From: an uncultured bacterium | GTDB lineage: Bacteria > Bacteroidota > Bacteroidia > Bacteroidales > Marinifilaceae | Assembly (NCBI GenBank): GCA_905216195.1 | Contig: CAJMSX010000085.1 | Location: 1 to 9,033 of the forward strand | Length of the DNA stretch: 9,033 nt | Reading direction: 5' to 3' | In this document: piece after piece, positions 6,809 to 9,033 of the stretch | Layout of the letters: every line of letters begins with the position of its first letter | How positions within the stretch are numbered: position 1 is the stretch's first letter | Position numbers and translations under genes: made by a program | The notes under the pieces: generated by a model | The model's input: the letters and a program-made list of their open reading frames with translations, nothing else | Told to the model about the DNA's origin: nothing | The model's database searches: none

Positions 6809-7672
6809 ATGTATATCATAGCGGATAGCGGTTCGACCAAAACAGAATGGTGCCTGACGGGAGAAAATGGACAATATGAGATATACCGGACTTCCGGTAT
6901 CAATCCCGTTTTTCATACCCGCCAAGATATGGTGGAGGTGTTGCAAGGAGAGTTGGCGATAAGGCCGGTACAGGTGGATTGCATTTACTTTTACGGGGCG
7001 GGTTGTGCGTTTGAAGATCGGAATAAATCGGTGGAAGCGGCATTGACGGAGTGTTTCGGGAAAACCCGTATAGAAGTAAAATCCGATTTATGGGGGGCTG
7101 CCCGGGCCTTATGCGGGGACCGTGCAGGAATCGTCTGCATTTTAGGGACCGGCTCCAATTCCTGCTATTATGATGGTATCCGTATTGTGGAAAATGTTCC
7201 GCCTTTGGGGTATATATTGGGAGATGAATGCAGTGGAGCTGTTTTGGGACGGAAGTTATTGGCAGATGTTCTGAAGGGGATATTGCCAGAAAAAATCCGG
7301 AAGCTGTTTTTTGCGGAATATCCTTTTTCGTATGCGGAATGGGTTGACCGGGTATATCGCCGTTCTTTCCCCAATCGTTTTCTGGCGGGCCTTTGCGAAT
7401 TCCTGTACAGATACCGTGAATTTCCTGAAATAGAGCGTATGGTCCGGAGTTCTATAGAAGAATTTATTGTCCGGAATGTATTGCGGTACGAAACGGCTTA
7501 TTCTTATCCGGTGCATTTTACGGGGAGCGTGGCCTATTACTTCCGGGAACAGGTTGAGGAAGTGTTGAGGGAATACCGTTTACAACCCGGCGAATTTATC
7601 CGGAAACCGTTGGAAGGACTCATCCGGTATCACCGGGACAGAGCTTCCAACACGGTTCTGAGGGAAGGATAA
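6809..7672 (+). CDS. BadF/BadG-type sugar kinase, probable MurNAc/GlcNAc kinase (MurK-like)
   Basis: This 287-residue cytoplasmic protein has the actin-like ATPase fold of the BadF/BadG/BcrA/BcrD family. Motifs are the phosphate-1 loop DSGSTKTEW (6-14), the phosphate-2 loop ILGTGSNS (111-118), GYILGDECSGAVLG (134-147) and the adenosine motif FTGSVAYYF (237-245). The length fits the sugar-kinase branch, which includes the MurK enzymes of Clostridium acetobutylicum and Tannerella forsythia that phosphorylate N-acetylmuramic acid and/or N-acetylglucosamine. The divergent AmpG/MurT-like carrier and SpoIID gene support use on cell-wall amino sugars, but the substrate is inferred. ATG 6809 is chosen because the phosphate-1 loop follows almost at once. 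The last 14 codons and the stop overlap the convergent Nudix gene. Confidence 0.85.
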   Translation: MYIIADSGSTKTEWCLTGENGQYEIYRTSGINPVFHTRQDMVEVLQGELAIRPVQVDCIYFYGAGCAFEDRNKSVEAALTECFGKTRIEVKSDLWGAARALCGDRAGIVCILGTGSNSCYYDGIRIVENVPPLGYILGDECSGAVLGRKLLADVLKGILPEKIRKLFFAEYPFSYAEWVDRVYRRSFPNRFLAGLCEFLYRYREFPEIERMVRSSIEEFIVRNVLRYETAYSYPVHFTGSVAYYFREQVEEVLREYRLQPGEFIRKPLEGLIRYHRDRASNTVLREG

Positions 7673-8238
7673 GTTTTGTCTAAAATTTCCGGGAGCTTGC
7701 GGAGAGGCAGCCAGAATACGTTTTCGATGCCCTCTTCCGTCTGGGGGATAAAACAGGAAATGTACCGGCATCTCATCCGGAACCAGAAGGTATGTTTCAG
7801 ATACCATTTTTCGTCCCGGAAATAAATGTGCCAGGTATCAGGCAGGGGACCGGTAATTTGCAGATCGCCGATCCCGCATTCTTCTTCCACTTCACGCAGG
7901 GCGCATTCTTCTATACTTTCCCCGGCTTCTTTATGCCCTTTGGGGAGATCCGGAATACCCCAACGTTGGATGAGTAAAATGCGGTCTTTTTCACGGATGG
8001 TACCGCCGGCAGCTTCTACTACTGAAAAAAGGGAGGCGAATGCCTGGAAAAGTGAGGCTATATCCGAATGATATATTTTGGCATGAAATATGTTGTCTCG
8101 TTTTAAAAGCCCGGATACGTAGTTCTGAGTTCCTTCAAGGGTGGTGTAAAGGAAGGTATCCGAATGATTTTTCAGTTCCGAGACGTTATCGGTTAACAAA
8201 AAGGAACTGTCATTAAAAAATACTTTATAACTTTGCAT
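7630..8238 (-). CDS. Nudix hydrolase
   Basis: This 202-residue protein contains a complete Nudix box, from Gly101 (GHKEAGESIEE) to REVEEECGI (115-123), fitting GX5EX7REUXEEXGU, so it should cleave a nucleoside diphosphate linked to another group using a divalent metal. The stretch LLIQRWGIPDLPKGH (88-102), just before and into the box, is typical. The Nudix domain covers about 70-200; the first 70 residues are an extension of unknown function, longer than the minimal fold. The substrate cannot be told. The gene is divergent from pyrE, with 37 bases between the start codons, and its final 43 bases overlap the end of the kinase gene on the other strand. Confidence 0.92.
   Translation of the reverse strand: MQSYKVFFNDSSFLLTDNVSELKNHSDTFLYTTLEGTQNYVSGLLKRDNIFHAKIYHSDIASLFQAFASLFSVVEAAGGTIREKDRILLIQRWGIPDLPKGHKEAGESIEECALREVEEECGIGDLQITGPLPDTWHIYFRDEKWYLKHTFWFRMRCRYISCFIPQTEEGIENVFWLPLRKLPEILDKTYPSLRTVLEALSR
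8228..8235 (+). promoter_or_regulatory. -7 box of candidate pyrE promoter
   Basis: TAACTTTG matches TAnnTTTG exactly and lies immediately inside the start of the Nudix coding sequence on the other strand. Transcription would begin near 8242, leaving a leader of roughly 34 bases before the pyrE ATG. No convincing -33 box is seen upstream. Confidence 0.5.
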
Positions 8239-8259
8239 CGGAAAAGAATATTAATGACA

Positions 8260-8267
8260 CAAAAGTA
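8260..8267 (-). promoter_or_regulatory. -7 box of candidate Nudix gene promoter
   Basis: Read on the minus strand this is TACTTTTG, an exact TAnnTTTG match 22 bases upstream of the Nudix ATG (8238). The expected start of transcription is about 8253, downstream (on the plus strand) of the expected pyrE start, so the two transcripts would overlap by about ten bases. No clear -33 box is seen. Confidence 0.45.
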
Positions 8268-8275
8268 TAAATAAA

Positions 8276-8905
8276 ATGAATACAGTTGCAGAAAACATAG
8301 CTTCGCATTTGTTGGAAATCAAAGCGATCAAACTGGAACCCGCGCATCCCTTTACCTGGGCTTCCGGCTGGAAGTCTCCCATTTATTGTGATAATCGCAA
8401 GACGTTGTCGTATCCGAAGGTTCGTTCTTATATTAAAGAACAGTTTGCCGTCTTGATCCGGGAAAAGTATCCGCAGGCGGAAGTGATTGCCGGTGTCGCT
8501 ACGGGAGCGATCGCGCAGGGGGTGTTGGTAGCACAGGAATTGAATCTGCCTTTTATCTACATCCGGTCTTCTGCAAAATCCCACGGTTTGGAAAATTTGA
8601 TAGAGGGAGAATATACCGCGGGTCAGAAAGTGGTAGTTATAGAAGATCTGGTGTCTACAGGAGGTTCCAGTCTTCAAGCGGTGGAGGCATTGAGAAAGGC
8701 AGGATGCGAAGTATTGGGAATGATGGCTATTTTTACTTACGGTTTCCGGAAAGCTGAGGAAAACTTTCAGGCGGCGGGCTGTGAACTGACCACGCTGAGT
8801 AATTACAATGCCATGATCGATTTAGCTGTCAGGACCGGATATGTTCGGGAAAGCGATGTGGAGAAACTGAAAGAATGGCGTAGAAGTCCGGAAACTTATC
8901 AATAA
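8276..8905 (+). CDS. pyrE: Orotate phosphoribosyltransferase
   Basis: This 209-residue cytoplasmic enzyme would make orotidine 5'-monophosphate from orotate and PRPP in de novo pyrimidine synthesis. The PRPP-binding signature VVVIEDLVSTGGSS is at 119-132, with the acidic pair Glu123-Asp124. The mobile catalytic loop SSAKSHGLENLIEG (98-111) carries Lys101 and His103, matching the family's KxH pattern. The N-terminal FTWASGWKSPIYCDNR (26-41) is the usual orotate-site region. The length is normal for bacterial PyrE, and ATG 8276 gives the standard N-terminus. It is divergent from the Nudix gene and probably cotranscribed with the next gene, which starts 21 bases after its stop. Confidence 0.97.
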   Translation: MNTVAENIASHLLEIKAIKLEPAHPFTWASGWKSPIYCDNRKTLSYPKVRSYIKEQFAVLIREKYPQAEVIAGVATGAIAQGVLVAQELNLPFIYIRSSAKSHGLENLIEGEYTAGQKVVVIEDLVSTGGSSLQAVEALRKAGCEVLGMMAIFTYGFRKAEENFQAAGCELTTLSNYNAMIDLAVRTGYVRESDVEKLKEWRRSPETYQ

Positions 8906-8926
8906 GACGTATATAATAGATTTTTT

Positions 8927-9033
8927 ATGTCGGAAACTAAGATCATAAGCGAGGTCTATAAAATAGACAGTACCATCGAAAGTGTTTATGCTTTTCTTTC
9001 GGATTTCAACCGTATCGGGGCGATAGTCGATAT
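8927..9033 (+). CDS. Start of an SRPBCC (START/polyketide cyclase-like) protein, cut by window end
   Basis: From ATG 8927 an open frame runs to the window end for 35 codons, beginning MSETKIISEVYKID and continuing with STIESVYAFLSDFNRI. An opening strand followed by a helix with a (V/A)YxFLSD pattern is the usual start of SRPBCC ligand-binding proteins, and I recall such genes downstream of pyrE in Bacteroides relatives. It begins 21 bases after the pyrE stop with no terminator between, so it is probably in the same transcript. The ligand and role are unknown, and the family call rests on a short N-terminal piece. Confidence 0.7.
   Translation, partial: MSETKIISEVYKIDSTIESVYAFLSDFNRIGAIVD

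Noticed and set aside
8225..8677. Minus-strand open frame of 150 codons opposite pyrE
   Set aside because: It is the antisense of pyrE, whose PRPP motif and full length are clear; the translation has no domain.
8911..8926. AT-rich stretch with six T after pyrE, considered as a terminator or new promoter
   Set aside because: No stem precedes the T run, and no TAnnTTTG box is present; the next gene is likely read from the pyrE transcript.
1..9033. CRISPR arrays, transposase genes, phage genes and toxin-antitoxin pairs
   Set aside because: No regularly spaced direct repeats and no protein of these classes were seen; apart from the REP-like palindrome the window is ordinary chromosomal coding sequence.

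Overview
The window looks like a chromosomal segment of a member of the Bacteroidota, most likely order Bacteroidales. Three upstream regions carry exact matches to the TAnnTTTG -7 box of that phylum's housekeeping sigma factor. Start codons are not preceded by clear Shine-Dalgarno sequences. The gene content (AmpG/MurT-like carrier, BadF-type sugar kinase, DUF4922, SpoIID-domain protein, Nudix beside pyrE) also fits. I cannot name the genus from the sequence alone. Essentially the whole window is coding; the longest non-coding stretch is about 130 bases.

Region 1 (1-133): the 3' part of a tRNA-Thr (anticodon GGU), a terminator that would work in both directions, and a GC-rich REP-like palindrome. 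A second, inverted and imperfect copy of the palindrome core lies inside the end of the next gene.

Region 2 (134-6677, minus strand): five tightly packed genes read right to left. They encode a tandem-domain family 2 glycosyltransferase, a HIT/GalT-like DUF4922 protein, a SpoIID/LytB-domain protein, an AmpG/MurT-like major facilitator carrier and a sodium:solute symporter. Gaps are 3, -4, 20 and 24 bases, so this is almost certainly one operon. A candidate promoter lies just upstream of the glycosyltransferase.

Region 3 (6678-8238): a divergent promoter region, then a BadF/BadG-type sugar kinase (MurK-like) on the plus strand. Its last 43 bases overlap the end of a convergent Nudix hydrolase gene.

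Region 4 (8228-9033): overlapping divergent promoters serve the Nudix gene and pyrE (orotate phosphoribosyltransferase). pyrE is followed after 21 bases by the start of an SRPBCC-like gene cut by the window end.

Functionally, the AmpG/MurT-like carrier and the MurK-like kinase resemble the cell-wall sugar salvage genes of Tannerella (murT, murK, murQ). No MurQ etherase is present here. The operon adds a SpoIID-type glycan-cleaving fold without a signal peptide, a HIT-like phosphorylase/nucleotidyltransferase candidate and a glycosyltransferase. The most interesting reading is an undescribed branch of peptidoglycan or amino-sugar metabolism; the link between the genes is inferred from gene order, not shown.
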